The translations under genes were made by a program, and so were the position numbers. Under the pieces are notes generated by a model, which was given only the letters and a program-made list of their open reading frames with translations, had not been told where the DNA came from and ran no database searches. From the IMG/VR virus record IMGVR_UViG_3300003323_000233, positions 1 through 36,745 of that record: a stretch of DNA of 36,745 nt; one strand, written 5' to 3'. Of this stretch, positions 29,499 to 36,437 are shown in pieces. The DNA comes from a virus. How positions within the stretch are numbered: position 1 is the first letter of the stretch; the number at the start of each line of letters is the position of its first letter.

Positions 29499-29871
29499 AG
29501 GCAGCGACCTACGCCACAAGATCCTCCAAAAATATGGTACGGTTTCCCGTTTCGCGGTTCTATCGGGGCTACCGTACCACACCATACAAAACGCCTGTCG
29601 GTTCAGTAACGACCGACAGATCGAAAACGTGGAAAAGTTTTTAGACAGAACACGCAACCGGGCAACGAAATGTGAAGTTTCAGAGGAAACCCGGAAAAAG
29701 ATCCATGATAAACTACTCAAAATTGATCCACAGTTAAATGATAGACTGTATGAGTGGTGCAAAAAGAACGGTATTTACCGGTCGTATATCCTGACGGTTC
29801 TAAAAGGAGAGGTTAAGTTTAAAAACTTCCGCGTCCGTCGGCTAATGTCTCTTTTGAAAATAGAAGAATAG
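29491..29871 (+). CDS. Helix-turn-helix regulator-like protein
   Basis: This 126-residue basic protein starts at the ATG at 29491, overlapping the exonuclease stop; a longer frame from 29401 exists but the overlap start is preferred. It shows two similar helix-turn-helix-like stretches: YGTVSRFAVLSGLPYHTIQNA (about residues 15-35) and the second half with NGIYRSYILTVLKGEVKFKN (about 91-110). Two DNA-binding units per chain suggest an early-gene regulator or an initiator of replication. No Cro/CI family is recognised. The gene before replication initiator 29886 is separated by 14 AT-rich bases. Confidence 0.55.
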   Translation: MSKGSDLRHKILQKYGTVSRFAVLSGLPYHTIQNACRFSNDRQIENVEKFLDRTRNRATKCEVSEETRKKIHDKLLKIDPQLNDRLYEWCKKNGIYRSYILTVLKGEVKFKNFRVRRLMSLLKIEE

Positions 29872-29885
29872 AAATTTTTTAACCT

Positions 29886-30716
29886 ATGCCGACACGATTA
29901 ACCAACACTGAAAAGTGGAAAGGATTCTTTTTCAAAAAACTTCCCCTCGAATACAAATTATTTTGGCAGTACATTAACGATGATTGCGATTTTTGCGGAC
30001 TCTGGACGGTTGATATTGAGGTCGCAGAACTCCGTGTTGGCGCTGAACTATCTGTCGATATAGCACTCGAATTATTCGGATCCAATGTACAGGTTTTACA
30101 AGACGGTCAGGTGTGGTTTATACCGGAATTTATTGCGACAAATTACGGGACTTTATCGCAAACGAATTCAGTCCATCGCAAGGTGGCAGCTATTCTTGCA
30201 TCAAAATGCGTTAACGTATGCGATCGCAATAATATTGAAAACACCCAAAAAACACCCCAAAAACGGGGCGACGCCGCCCCTAAAGACATGGATATGGAAA
30301 TGGACATGGAAAAAGAAAAAGACATGGACATTAAACCGCGATCGCAAAAAAAATCAAAACCGGAAACTATCCAGGGCGAAATAGATATTTGGCCCACGTT
30401 TGAGGACTGGTGGAACCTTTACGACAAAAAGATCGACAAGATCAAAGCCGAAAAGGCATGGCAAAAGTTAACCCAACTCGAACGAGAAACGGCAATGTTT
30501 CACGGGGAACAATACGTAAAGGCCACTCCCAACAAATCTTATCGAAAAGATCCAACCACCTACCTAAACAATAAAAGTTTTAACAATGAAATACCCTATC
30601 CAGAAACTCGACCAGAAAACCGGAATACCGGTGGAAATCAGTTCGACGAACAAGTTTCTCGAGAGATACAAGATCGATTTAATGAAGCTGCAAAGCGGAG
30701 AGGTTCAACTCCGTGA
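29886..30716 (+). CDS. Probable replication initiation protein
   Basis: This 276-residue protein resembles phage replication-organiser proteins. The N-terminal part (residues 1-110) is a winged-helix-type region (LFWQYINDDCDFCGLWTVDIEVAE). A low-complexity acidic linker at 133-147 is built of D-M and E-M units (DMDMEMDMEKEKDMD). The C-terminal module, residues 168-235, has F-E-D-W-W-N-L-Y-D-K-K...A-W-x-K-L and then RKDPTTYLNNKSF, a pattern that recurs in DnaD/replication-O-like proteins. The linker DNA is A/G-rich and repetitive, so an origin could lie in it, as in lambda O. The C-terminus overlaps the next gene by 131 bases. Confidence 0.55.
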   Translation: MPTRLTNTEKWKGFFFKKLPLEYKLFWQYINDDCDFCGLWTVDIEVAELRVGAELSVDIALELFGSNVQVLQDGQVWFIPEFIATNYGTLSQTNSVHRKVAAILASKCVNVCDRNNIENTQKTPQKRGDAAPKDMDMEMDMEKEKDMDIKPRSQKKSKPETIQGEIDIWPTFEDWWNLYDKKIDKIKAEKAWQKLTQLERETAMFHGEQYVKATPNKSYRKDPTTYLNNKSFNNEIPYPETRPENRNTGGNQFDEQVSREIQDRFNEAAKRRGSTP

Positions 30717-31374
30717 CGTATCAATGGCGTTGGCCCGTTGCCGAATGGATGATGCTATCGTGGCGCCGACCGTAACACAACTCGAACGAGAGATTGGAAC
30801 ACAAACAGTTTTAACGATTCTGCTTTTTGAACTCGAAAAGATCAATGAAATGTTCAACGCGAACCAGGGATTAAAATTAAAACATACTCAATGTGCGGAT
30901 ATTGCGGTTATGCTTATCGAGGAATTTCCACACGAATCCATTGAGGATTTTGTTCTCGCGTTCCGTAAAGGCATTACCGGGAAGTACAACGACAAGCTGT
31001 TACGACTGGACGTTCAAATAATTTTCGGATGGGTTAGATCGTTCCTCGATGAAAAATCCGAAAGAATTGAGTTGCTACATAAGGCAGAAAAAGAGATTGA
31101 AAACAAGCCATACACCGACGAGGAAAAGGAAAAAATTGCCAAAGTGATTAACGAATCATGGGTTGGCGATGAGATTAAACGCCAGAAATTCGATAAAGAT
31201 AATTACGAGCGTTTCCGTGCAGGGTATGCGGTAAAGGCGCAAGCTAAACGCGACGAATACGAAAAAAGACGGATACAAAAACAACAAAAAGACCATGAAC
31301 GCGCAACGAATCACATTGACGAATCTACATCACATGATGCACCCGGAGACGAGGAATCAAGAATTGATGTTTGA
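30586..31374 (+). CDS. Unknown protein overlapping the initiator (possible helicase loader)
   Basis: This 262-residue protein overlaps the initiator gene by 131 bases in another frame. The middle looks folded (CADIAVMLIEEFPHESIEDFVLAFRKGITGKYNDKLLRLDVQIIFGWVRSFLDE); the C-terminus is a long charged helix with many K, R and E. No Walker motif is present, so this is not a DnaC-type ATPase, but a DnaB-loading role is possible from its position. Start: ATG 30586 gives a protein-like N-terminus (MKYPIQKLDQKTGIPVEIS); a later ATG at 30682 would shorten the overlap to 35 bases. Confidence 0.55.
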   Translation: MKYPIQKLDQKTGIPVEISSTNKFLERYKIDLMKLQSGEVQLRDVSMALARCRMDDAIVAPTVTQLEREIGTQTVLTILLFELEKINEMFNANQGLKLKHTQCADIAVMLIEEFPHESIEDFVLAFRKGITGKYNDKLLRLDVQIIFGWVRSFLDEKSERIELLHKAEKEIENKPYTDEEKEKIAKVINESWVGDEIKRQKFDKDNYERFRAGYAVKAQAKRDEYEKRRIQKQQKDHERATNHIDESTSHDAPGDEESRIDV

Positions 31375-31783
31375 TGGACTGGTATTAACAGGTAATAAGG
31401 GCATTGCTTACGACAATATTTGCCGTGGCATGAATTCCGGAAAGGATTTTTATCTCCTTTGGCGTGATCCTAAAAAGACCCTCAATCAACTAAAATATTA
31501 TTGGGGCATCGTTCTTGAGGATATAGCCGACCAGACCGGTTACTGGCCGGACGAGATCCATGATTTTAACAAAAAACTTTTCGGAATAAAGTCGACCTAT
31601 TTCATCGGCAACGAGGCAGCCGAACTCATTAAAGGACTTTCCAAGATGGGCAAAAAACGGGCCGCTGAATTCATCACCAGGGTTATAGAGCACTGGACAA
31701 GCAAAGGTATAATTATCCGTGAGGCCGACCGGTTGACCGGGGAAGAAATTGTAACGGCTATAATGACTGATGAGCAAGATTAA
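31367..31783 (+). CDS. Phage protein with NinB-like segment
   Basis: This 138-residue protein starts at ATG 31367, overlapping the previous stop by 8 bases; a longer frame from 31295 exists but would overlap 80 bases. The segment KKTLNQLKYYWGIVLEDIADQTGYWPDEIHDFNKKLF resembles phage proteins with R-T-x-x-Q-N-x-Y-Y-W-G-x-V-L-x-x-I-A-x-x-T-G-Y-x-x-x-E-x-H, sometimes named NinB-like. The second half is helical. It precedes a NinG-like gene, so the pair mirrors the nin genes of lambda. The exact role in recombination is unknown. Confidence 0.5.
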   Translation: MFDGLVLTGNKGIAYDNICRGMNSGKDFYLLWRDPKKTLNQLKYYWGIVLEDIADQTGYWPDEIHDFNKKLFGIKSTYFIGNEAAELIKGLSKMGKKRAAEFITRVIEHWTSKGIIIREADRLTGEEIVTAIMTDEQD

Positions 31784-32168
31784 CGAAAACAAGCTATGGA
31801 AACACTTTTCCCTGTACATCCGTATGCGCGACGCGATGCCATTTTCGGGCGTCGCGCAATGTATCACGTGTGGAGCATACCGACATTATACAGGTGGAGA
31901 TTGCGGACACGGCATCGGAAGGCAGCACAAAGGAACCAAATACGACGAGCGGAATAATCACTTTCAATGTAAAACCTGTAATGGTTTTAATGGAGGAATG
32001 AGGGAGGTGTATGAACGCGAGGTTGATAAAAGATATGGGCCAGGGACGTGGAATAAACTACTCATCCAAAGCCGACAGGTCGTTAAGTGGTCACAATTTG
32101 AAGTAGACGCAATGGCGGAACATTACCGTAAACTGGCGGAGCAAATTAAACGAGAAAAAAATTTATAA
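31770..32168 (+). CDS. NinG/Rap-like recombination nuclease
   Basis: This 132-residue protein resembles lambda NinG (Rap), a Holliday-junction-type nuclease. It shows LWKHFSLYIRMRD at the start, then a zinc-binding set CITCG (C31, C34), DCGHGIGRQHKG, and FQCKTCNGFNGG, with residues DERNNHFQC typical of HNH-like NinG proteins. The last third is helical. Its start overlaps the previous gene by 14 bases. The zinc ligands and GH-x-x-x-R-x-H-x-G segment make the family call fairly safe. Confidence 0.75.
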   Translation: MSKINENKLWKHFSLYIRMRDAMPFSGVAQCITCGAYRHYTGGDCGHGIGRQHKGTKYDERNNHFQCKTCNGFNGGMREVYEREVDKRYGPGTWNKLLIQSRQVVKWSQFEVDAMAEHYRKLAEQIKREKNL

Positions 32169-32170
32169 AA

Positions 32171-32178
32171 TATTTTTG
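32171..32178 (+). promoter_or_regulatory. Candidate -7 promoter box before SSB operon
   Basis: TATTTTTG (TAnnTTTG consensus) lies in the 43-base gap after the NinG-like gene, about 33 bases before the next ATG. No clear -33 TTTG was found upstream. It may drive the group of genes that includes ssb. Confidence 0.35.
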
Positions 32179-32211
32179 TTTTGTTGAGTAAATTCCACGT
32201 AATTAGATGCC

Positions 32212-32550
32212 ATGATTAACGGATTTGAATACGAAACTGGCCCACTGGACGATACCGAACTACAAATGGTAGCGCAGTTTGTGAAGGGTTTTAGCGGGAA
32301 AATAGGCGCCGACAACGCCGTAACATCGGATCAGATTATTTTCGGAATGAAAGCACGCGGTTATAAAATCACCGGCGCCAGAGTGCGGAAAATTATCCAC
32401 TACATACGAATAAAAGGTTTGGTTAAAAACCTTGTGGCTACCTCTAAAGGATATTATATCGAAACCGATCCGGATAAAATTAAGGAGTACGTAAACGGCC
32501 TCAAACAGAGGGCGGCGGCGATAACCGCGGTCGCTAATTCTTACACATAA
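32212..32550 (+). CDS. Winged-helix-like phage protein
   Basis: This 112-residue protein has a wHTH pattern: VTSDQIIFGMKARGYKITGARVRKIIHYIRIKGLVKNLVATSKGYYIE, in which the second half is a recognition helix followed by a beta wing (LVATSKGYYIE). This arrangement recurs in early genes of Bacteroidota and Proteobacteria phages. The C-terminus (DKIKEYVNGLKQRAAAI) is a helix. It may regulate early genes or help replication; no family is certain. It follows the candidate box at 32171. Confidence 0.6.
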   Translation: MINGFEYETGPLDDTELQMVAQFVKGFSGKIGADNAVTSDQIIFGMKARGYKITGARVRKIIHYIRIKGLVKNLVATSKGYYIETDPDKIKEYVNGLKQRAAAITAVANSYT

Positions 32551-32559
32551 AATACAAAC

Positions 32560-33102
32560 ATGATGGAACAACCTATCCCGCGAATCCGAAAAGAGGATCG
32601 CGATCTAAAGACCCACAAGGAACGGGCGATGGATCTACTTAAAAATCTCAACGACGACAGTGAAATATTTCTGGCGTTCGTAAACCCAACGCCCGACGGC
32701 GGCGGAGATCTGGAACTCGTTCTAAGCATGGAGGTACAAACCACCATAACCATTATTCACACATGGTTAAAGCAATCGGGTTTATCTCCCATGCAGTTAT
32801 TACAAGGATTGGCATTTGAGGAATTAAACGAAAATGGCGCAATGATTCAACACGAACGAATGACGGAACAAGAATTCGAGGATTTCAAACGCCGGTTAAT
32901 TAACGAGATTAACGCCATAAAACACACCGACGATCCGCATATCGTAGCCTTTGTATCCAAGGGACACGACGAACCGCGCCGATTTGGACTTGGTTGCCCT
33001 GGATTTCTGCGCTCTATGGCTGTAGAACTCGTAAAGGTATCATGGGAGCCTCCGCAAAACGAACAACCGGTTAAAATTACAGGAAAGGGGGGCATGGCAT
33101 GA
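32560..33102 (+). CDS. Unknown protein upstream of ssb
   Basis: This 180-residue protein starts with a basic end (MMEQPIPRIRKEDRDLKTHKERAM). The core contains FLAFVNPTPDGGGDLELVL, a helical TTITIIHTWLKQSGLSPMQLLQGLAF, and a C-terminus ending in ITGKGGMA. It overlaps the ssb start (ATGA). No motif or family is recognised. Neighbours suggest a DNA metabolism role. A second ATG at 32563 (residue 2) is equally possible. Confidence 0.5.
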   Translation: MMEQPIPRIRKEDRDLKTHKERAMDLLKNLNDDSEIFLAFVNPTPDGGGDLELVLSMEVQTTITIIHTWLKQSGLSPMQLLQGLAFEELNENGAMIQHERMTEQEFEDFKRRLINEINAIKHTDDPHIVAFVSKGHDEPRRFGLGCPGFLRSMAVELVKVSWEPPQNEQPVKITGKGGMA

Positions 33103-33494
33103 GTGGAGTAAACAAAGCGTTTCTAATCGGTCGTCTCGGGAAAGATCCCGAGGTAAAGACCACAAGCAGCGGGAATAAAGTGGCAAACTTTTCATTAGCC
33201 ACCTCCGAGCGATACCGAGACAAAGTCACTGGAGAAACAAAAGAGTTAACCGAATGGCACAATATTGTCGTCTGGCGACAATTGGCCGAAATCGTCCAAA
33301 AATACCTACATAAAGGCGATTTAGTTTACATTGAGGGACGGATAAAAACCCGTTCCTGGGAAAAAGACGGCGTTACGCGATATACCACTGAAATAGTGGC
33401 CGACACGTTAACAATGCTGCATACCTCTAAGGAACGCGGCCAGCCACAACAAGCCCAAACATACACCACTAACGACGACGATTTACCATTCTAA
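33099..33494 (+). CDS. ssb: Single-stranded DNA-binding protein
   Basis: This 131-residue protein is a classic SSB: NKAFLIGRLGKDPEV at the start, NFSLATSERY, TEWHNIVVWRQLAEIV, YIEGRIKTRSW, the OB-fold order of bacterial SSBs, then a short linker rich in Q and T and the acidic tip DDDLPF. The tip binds SSB partners such as host helicases and recombination proteins. It protects single strands during replication and works with the Rad52-like and exonuclease proteins. It overlaps the previous gene (ATGA). Confidence 0.93.
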   Translation: MSGVNKAFLIGRLGKDPEVKTTSSGNKVANFSLATSERYRDKVTGETKELTEWHNIVVWRQLAEIVQKYLHKGDLVYIEGRIKTRSWEKDGVTRYTTEIVADTLTMLHTSKERGQPQQAQTYTTNDDDLPF

Positions 33495-33497
33495 CAC

Positions 33498-34022
33498 ATG
33501 ACCACTACAAACGTGCTTCTATTGCTGGCAGGCATCGGATTTGCCTCCCTGTCGAGGGTCTTAAACCAAGACCACGCCACCCATTCGGTTTATGGATACT
33601 TTAACGGTATTTGGCCGGGCCTGATTGGGTTTGTAATTGCAACGTTTACCCTGATCACCACGCAAGCTAAAGCGCATGCGGAAAAATTCAAGATGAACGA
33701 AACAATTAACCACACCACGGCATGGTTATTGCGCGTCATGTTTGCGATTGCCATTACGTCTATAATCCATATTTTCTACTGGAATTGGATGAAAATTGGT
33801 TTTATGCTATTGTTTGCGGTTGCTTATTGCAACATCGTTTTCAACATATCACTTTATCAGTACCGCAATCTAAAATTTGATTACCAACCGTTTCCAGGCG
33901 ACCCGAATTCCTCGTTTGAGGATCGGATATTCCAAAAATTCGGGCACGCCGGATCCACAATTTTAGACTTTACATGCCTTGCAATCGTGATTTTTGCGTC
34001 ATGGAAGTACGTGTCAGCATGA
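33498..34022 (+). CDS. Four-segment membrane protein
   Basis: This 174-residue protein has about four membrane segments (LLLLAGIGFASL; FNGIWPGLIGFVIATFTLIT; WLLRVMFAIAITSIIHIF; IGFMLLFAVAYCNIVFN) and another near the C-terminus (LDFTCLAIVIFASWKY). No family is recognised. It lies in the early operon after ssb and before small genes, which is a place for host-takeover or superinfection-exclusion genes. Its stop overlaps the next start (ATGA). Confidence 0.55.
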   Translation: MTTTNVLLLLAGIGFASLSRVLNQDHATHSVYGYFNGIWPGLIGFVIATFTLITTQAKAHAEKFKMNETINHTTAWLLRVMFAIAITSIIHIFYWNWMKIGFMLLFAVAYCNIVFNISLYQYRNLKFDYQPFPGDPNSSFEDRIFQKFGHAGSTILDFTCLAIVIFASWKYVSA

Positions 34023-34294
34023 AACGCACACCACATCTAAATATGTACCGTCGATTCATGGAAAGAAATGGAGAAATGGACGGAACTGGACTTTGCACGA
34101 CAAAAGAATTAGATTCTGTAGGCAAATTCTACAAGATCATGGCGCCAAATATTCACGATACGAGGCAGTTAATTGATGAGGGCAAAAATACCATGTTTTG
34201 GGGATCTGATTCGCCGACGTTCGAATCATTTCGATTCACACCACTACGCCAGACGCTGTTATTGTTTTGGGCCGCTTACAATGGGGAATTATGA
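34019..34294 (+). CDS. Small conserved phage protein (91 aa)
   Basis: From ATG 34019 (ATGA overlap; a longer frame from 33974 is not favoured) this gives 91 residues. The pattern M-Y-R-R-F-M-E-R-N-G-E-M-D-G-T-G-L-C near the start and FTPLRQTLLLFWAAYNGEL at the end match a common family of small phage proteins of unknown function in which D-G-x-G-L-C and T-P-L-R-Q-T-x-L-L-F are conserved. It is followed by an ATGA overlap to a tiny membrane protein. Confidence 0.65.
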   Translation: MKRTPHLNMYRRFMERNGEMDGTGLCTTKELDSVGKFYKIMAPNIHDTRQLIDEGKNTMFWGSDSPTFESFRFTPLRQTLLLFWAAYNGEL

Positions 34295-34416
34295 TGGCAT
34301 TAAAAGCGCTACAATGGGCCGCATTCACCGGCCTCGCAATGACGATTATTATCGTCTGGATGCTTTGGTTACTTTGTTTTCGATGGATTAAACGATCAAT
34401 TCTATGGCGGCGATAG
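34291..34416 (+). CDS. Tiny single-pass membrane protein (41 aa)
   Basis: This 41-residue frame starts at an ATGATG that overlaps the previous stop and ends with TAG inside the next gene's start region. One strong membrane helix is clear (about residues 10-31, AAFTGLAMTIIIVWMLWLLCF), with a basic end (RWIKRSILWRR). The double overlap with neighbours is the main support. Function unknown; small membrane proteins in this position may affect the host envelope. Confidence 0.55.
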   Translation: MMALKALQWAAFTGLAMTIIIVWMLWLLCFRWIKRSILWRR

Positions 34417-34874
34417 ACCTGGCAGAACTTATCAAGTCGGCCGCAAACGCGGCCTTCATACCACGGAATCCAGCCCTGTATGTTGAGTCAGTCGGCAGGC
34501 CATACCCATGGGAGGCTATCGAATATCCGAGAGGAAACTATGATCACGATAGTAACTTGCGATTAATCGAACGCGCGGAACACCCATTTTTGTACGATCG
34601 TTTACAACTCCTTCCGGATGATGTACTATGGAATGATAGACACTTACACCAAACTATTTACATTGATACATCGTGGAGGTGTGAATGTTGCGCGTCGTAT
34701 AATGTTATACAGTCCGTGACATACTGTCGGGCAACCGGAAAAATAACGTATCGGGAAGTGGATTATGAAGTCCGATTAATTGGCGGACGATGCAAAAATC
34801 ATCAATTATCCGACACGGAAATCCGGAAAATAAAAAACGGAATGGATCCGTTAATTATTGAGATAAATTATTAA
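34404..34874 (+). CDS. Unknown protein with CxCC cysteines
   Basis: This 156-residue protein has the segment SWRCECCASYNVI (about residues 90-102) and later GRCKNHQ, which could form a zinc site (C-x-C-C... C-x-x-H). The rest is mixed, with two acidic and basic helices (RAEHPFLYDRLQLLPDD). I recognise no family. It overlaps the tiny membrane gene by 13 bases. A gap of 27 bases follows, with TATCTTTA near a -7 position (one mismatch from TAnnTTTG). Confidence 0.5.
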   Translation: MAAIDLAELIKSAANAAFIPRNPALYVESVGRPYPWEAIEYPRGNYDHDSNLRLIERAEHPFLYDRLQLLPDDVLWNDRHLHQTIYIDTSWRCECCASYNVIQSVTYCRATGKITYREVDYEVRLIGGRCKNHQLSDTEIRKIKNGMDPLIIEINY

Positions 34875-34901
34875 TTTTCAACACTTTAAACCCATATCTT
34901 T

Positions 34902-35276
34902 ATGTTACATTCAAAATACAAAATTCTTAGCTTACTCCTTACCTGTGGATCCGCTGTCATATCCGGAATCCTGTTTTTGCTTGCTCCATTAGCATTCCAA
35001 ATAGTTGTTTTATTCTGGATTGCAGCCAGTTCCGCCGGTGTTACGCTTTTGATCATTGCCCATGAAGCGCGCACGCTTGACGCCAAACACGAGCAAGCGG
35101 TCAAACTCGGGGAATCTATAATTTCAAAGCATGACACATTTTTAACCGAATTAGCCAACAAAGAGGGCATTATTCGAATGAATAACCACGTTACCGTCTT
35201 ATTGAGTGAAAGGTGTCGATCATACGAAACTGAAATTGCAAGACTTCATGAGGTGATAAAGGAACTCGAGGAATGA
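34902..35276 (+). CDS. Membrane protein with coiled-coil tail
   Basis: This 124-residue protein has two membrane segments (residues about 7-27, KILSLLLTCGSAVISGILFLL, and 30-52, LAFQIVVLFWIAASSAGVTLLII) followed by about 70 residues of charged helix (EARTLDAKHEQAVKLGES... RLHEVIKELEE), probably a coiled coil facing the cytoplasm. No family is known. It may be a membrane-bound early protein. The next gene begins 3 bases later. Confidence 0.5.
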   Translation: MLHSKYKILSLLLTCGSAVISGILFLLAPLAFQIVVLFWIAASSAGVTLLIIAHEARTLDAKHEQAVKLGESIISKHDTFLTELANKEGIIRMNNHVTVLLSERCRSYETEIARLHEVIKELEE

Positions 35277-35279
35277 TCT

Positions 35280-35462
35280 ATGGTAGCTGACAAAATAATA
35301 CTTGCTTGCTCATTGATGTCGATTCTAATATCGGCGTTTTGTGTGGTTTGGGGGATGATAAACGACCACAATCCATCCAGTATGTTAATATACCCTACCG
35401 TGATAATACTTAACGCCTATACGGCAGGATCAGCGGCCGGACGATTAGCTAAACGCAAATGA
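35280..35462 (+). CDS. Small two-segment membrane protein (60 aa)
   Basis: This 60-residue protein has two hydrophobic segments (LACSLMSILISAFCVVWGMI and SMLIYPTVIILNAYTAG) and a basic end (AAGRLAKRK), a holin-like or envelope-active layout. It has an ATGA overlap with the next gene. No family is recognised; it lies far from the lysis genes, so an early-function membrane role is more likely. Confidence 0.5.
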   Translation: MVADKIILACSLMSILISAFCVVWGMINDHNPSSMLIYPTVIILNAYTAGSAAGRLAKRK

Positions 35463-35752
35463 TCATCTATAACGTACATGCGTACCGATGGGGTAGATTC
35501 GAGAACCACAATTATCCTGTCGGTACATTTTCAAAGCGCAGCGTGGCAATAGCGGCAGCCGAACGACACACCACATACAGAGGCGGAAAATACGCCGTTG
35601 TGGTTCGCGAATGTGAAGTGGACAAGCCAAAGGACGACGAATTTGAGGAATCAGGCGAAACACTCGACAAGATCGTGTACAGAACTTATTCATTACTTGA
35701 AACCGCTGGACTCGGATCCGATGATGATCCACGGCTAAAAATAGGACAATGA
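35459..35752 (+). CDS. Small conserved-looking phage protein (97 aa)
   Basis: This 97-residue protein reads as a compact beta/alpha fold: YNVHAYRWGRFENHNYPVGTF, then KRSVAIAAAERHTTYRGGKYAVVVREC. The pattern Y-R-W-G-x-x-E-N-H-x-Y-x-V-G and then A-x-x-A-x-x-H-x-x-Y-R-G-G-K-Y recurs in small phage proteins of unknown role. The C-terminal third is acidic and low-order. It overlaps both neighbours (ATGA). Confidence 0.6.
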   Translation: MIIYNVHAYRWGRFENHNYPVGTFSKRSVAIAAAERHTTYRGGKYAVVVRECEVDKPKDDEFEESGETLDKIVYRTYSLLETAGLGSDDDPRLKIGQ

Positions 35753-36126
35753 GACTAAAATTTAAAAATGTCGGATTGCGATTCGACACACATTACAAGC
35801 AGTGGTATGTAACACCAGCGCTATACGCGGTCAGGATACCAGGATTTAAGCCTGATTTTATGCCAGGATTCCAGATTCCGGGATTTTGGCACATTGAACT
35901 CACATGGTTAAAGTGGGCGTTTGTGTTTACTATCGATCGTAAAGATGAGCCTGGATTACCGGTTTATGAGCCGCAAGTTCCTGAATTGAAAAACCAGGAA
36001 CCAACAGAAGACCGACTACAAAAACTAATTGAAAAAAGCGCGCAATTACTGCGGTATCTAATTTTCATCTATGCCGCAATCGCCGTCCTGCAAGCGCTGG
36101 AAGTTATACTCAAACTATCGAAATAA
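35749..36126 (+). CDS. Unknown protein with C-terminal membrane helix
   Basis: This 125-residue protein starts with a basic beta-like domain (RLKFKNVGLRFDTHYKQWYV, IPGFKPDFMPGFQIPGFW, a G-F repeat stretch), then an acidic linker, then a helix ending in a membrane segment (RYLIFIYAAIAVLQALEVIL). The repeated P-G-F units (residues about 30-45) are notable. No family is known. It probably sits on the inner membrane. Confidence 0.5.
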   Translation: MRLKFKNVGLRFDTHYKQWYVTPALYAVRIPGFKPDFMPGFQIPGFWHIELTWLKWAFVFTIDRKDEPGLPVYEPQVPELKNQEPTEDRLQKLIEKSAQLLRYLIFIYAAIAVLQALEVILKLSK

Positions 36127-36130
36127 AACC

Positions 36131-36367
36131 ATGGACTTATTCAATCAGATTAATGAAAAAGTATTAGGCCATCCAGGCCATGAAATGATCGAAAACGAGC
36201 GGAAAAGCCATTTCACAAGGCATAACCGAACCATTGAGGATGACTTCAAAAACAACCACATGGGGCAATTATTTATTTGCCGCAAAATTTTTAGTCCAGC
36301 CCATTATATGGGAGCCAGACATTCCGGTACATTTACCATCCGAATGGAACCTGGAAATATGGCTTAA
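36131..36367 (+). CDS. Unknown small protein overlapping the next gene
   Basis: This 78-residue frame starts at ATG 36131, four bases after the previous stop. The first half is protein-like (MDLFNQINEKVLGHPGHEM, then RKSHFTRHNRTIEDDFKNN). The second half, rich in H, S and R, overlaps the next gene, and may be poorly conserved. A single +1 shift near 36250-36280 would join it to the next frame, so this may be the first part of a longer gene. Confidence 0.45.
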   Translation: MDLFNQINEKVLGHPGHEMIENERKSHFTRHNRTIEDDFKNNHMGQLFICRKIFSPAHYMGARHSGTFTIRMEPGNMA

Positions 36368-36425
36368 AATGTGCCGGAAGCCAATAATTGACCATTGGAA
36401 AGTGATGTGTTGCGTGAGTTCTTAA
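36240..36425 (+). CDS. Unknown small protein overlapping the previous gene
   Basis: This 61-residue frame starts at ATG 36240 within the previous gene, in another frame, and runs to TAA at 36423-36425. The sequence is well mixed with several Trp residues (TWGNYLFAAKFLVQPIIWEPDIP, LPSEWNLEIWLKMC, KPIIDHWKV) and looks more protein-like than the other frame over the same bases. It may be a separate overlapping gene or the true end of the previous one. No family recognised. Confidence 0.45.
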   Translation: MTSKTTTWGNYLFAAKFLVQPIIWEPDIPVHLPSEWNLEIWLKMCRKPIIDHWKVMCCVSS

Positions 36426-36437
36426 ATAAGAATCAGA

